Positions 4,969-5,703 of a stretch of 5,703 nucleotides of DNA are shown here, one piece after another. Positions within the stretch are counted from its first letter, which is position 1; each line of letters opens with the position of its first letter. The stretch covers positions 1-5,703 of the forward strand of contig JAEOUL010000270.1 of the NCBI GenBank assembly GCA_016839345.1, given 5' to 3'. Under the pieces are notes generated by a model. That model searched no databases. It saw nothing but the letters and a program-made list of their open reading frames with translations, and was not told the origin of the DNA. Source of the DNA: Candidatus Thorarchaeota archaeon (GTDB lineage: Archaea; Asgardarchaeota; Thorarchaeia; Thorarchaeales; Thorarchaeaceae). The position numbers and the translations under genes were made by a program.

Positions 4969-5703
4969 ATGGACGAGGAAGGATTTCGAAAATATCTGAC
5001 AGACAGGGACCAACCTATTCCTGAAGAGGAGATTGTAGGGAACATAGAGATGGTAAAGAGATTCGAGGAGTTTCTGAGGCAGTTTGGAAAAACACTTGAA
5101 ACTGCATCCGATGAAGAATTTAGCAGATTTTCAAAGGTCTTGATTGAGGAGGGTTCTAACACCTATCTCAATTATGCCGCTTTGTCCCGTTATGCTTTCT
5201 TCATTAGGAACATGGACCTTTTCTTGCCGGTTCTAGCAATCTTTGATGGAGGAGAAGTGATGAATGTTCTCCATGAAAGACTGGGTGAACATGTTGGAAA
5301 TGAGAAACGTGATGAGATTCTGCCGAAGGAGAATCTACCTCCCTTGGGTATGCCAGATACTGAGAAAATGAGGTTCACCAAGGATGTGTTAGAGCGAATG
5401 GAAAAAGTCCTGAGTCCCTCAGACTGTAAGAGAATCTTGGCTGATGTTGCACACGGACTACCCCGTGACTTCAGAAAAGGGGAACGTGAGAAGTTCCTCA
5501 AGGCTGGTAGTATTGATGAGTATCTGAAACAGAAACGAGAAGATGCTATCGCAGAATTAGAGAAGCACAGGAATGAGGGCACATTATTCTACAATCAATA
5601 CATCACCGACGAAGTTGTTGAGTTTGTAAAAAGTCGATCTGATGTCTTGAGTGGTGAAAGAAGGGGAAACACCATCTATCACACAAAGATTCCATACATG
5701 GTT
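4969..5703 (+). CDS. uncharacterised helical protein, 3' end beyond the window (partial)
   Basis: The frame is open from ATG 4969 to the last base, giving 245 residues with no stop. GGTGAG (4953-4958), ten nucleotides upstream, supports this ATG; in-frame GTG codons at 4954 and 4960 are weaker. The visible part is charged and largely helical, without signal peptide or membrane segment. Residues 28-90 (RFEEFLRQFG ... SNTYLNYAALSRYAFF) look superficially like the SAM-like N-terminal domain of tyrosine recombinases. No Arg/His catalytic set follows in the visible part, so I do not call an integrase. Residues 183-245 run into TIYHTKIPYM. I have a weak memory of archaeal and bacterial proteins of unknown function with this layout, continuing into a Cys-rich C-terminal region, but the decisive part is not in the window. 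No function is assigned. Confidence 0.85.
   Translation, partial: MDEEGFRKYLTDRDQPIPEEEIVGNIEMVKRFEEFLRQFGKTLETASDEEFSRFSKVLIEEGSNTYLNYAALSRYAFFIRNMDLFLPVLAIFDGGEVMNVLHERLGEHVGNEKRDEILPKENLPPLGMPDTEKMRFTKDVLERMEKVLSPSDCKRILADVAHGLPRDFRKGEREKFLKAGSIDEYLKQKREDAIAELEKHRNEGTLFYNQYITDEVVEFVKSRSDVLSGERRGNTIYHTKIPYMV

Noticed and set aside
5190..5582. A 130-codon minus-strand frame rich in Ser, Arg and Phe
   Set aside because: It is the complement of the uninterrupted plus-strand gene from 4969, which has a good ribosome binding site and normal composition.
1..5703. CRISPR array, insertion sequence or transposase
   Set aside because: No regularly spaced repeats, terminal inverted repeats around a gene, or transposase motifs were seen on either strand.

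Overview
The window looks archaeal. Several start codons are preceded by GGTG-type ribosome binding sites (GGTGAT before the FAS1 gene, GGTGAG before the last gene). AT-rich TATA/BRE-like boxes sit at sensible distances upstream, and the one tRNA-like 3' end carries an encoded CCA. Gene content and G+C (roughly 38-50% by hand count, depending on gene) would suit an Asgard-type archaeon such as Thorarchaeota or another mesophilic archaeon. That assignment is inference from impression, not from a marker gene.

Layout, left to right. A small cytoplasmic FAS1/fasciclin-domain gene lies on the minus strand (51-452), with a hairpin just after its stop and a likely TATA box upstream. A tRNA 3'-end fragment (T-arm, acceptor strand, G73, CCA) follows at 558-585 with no 5' half. 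Next is a minus-strand hotdog acyl-CoA thioesterase (627-1049), which is clearly more AT-rich than the FAS1 gene. Divergent from it is a compact plus-strand cluster: DinB-like metalloenzyme (1167-1631), double-SIS sugar-phosphate isomerase/deaminase (1649-2653) and HEAT-repeat protein (2712-3680). Convergent with that cluster, only 6 nt away, is a minus-strand short-chain dehydrogenase (3687-4442) whose YxxxK catalytic pair reads SxxxR. A 95-residue minus-strand hypothetical (4496-4783) follows. A 185-nt divergent region contains a perfect 10-bp inverted repeat. The last gene starts at 4969 on the plus strand and runs off the right end; it is an unrecognised helical protein.

The three plus-strand genes are close enough to be one transcription unit, but their functions do not form an obvious pathway. 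I did not find a convincing new multi-gene system. The items most worth following are the orphan tRNA 3' fragment (integration scar or split-tRNA half) with the base-composition shift across it, the altered active site of the dehydrogenase, and the inverted repeat upstream of the 95-residue gene.
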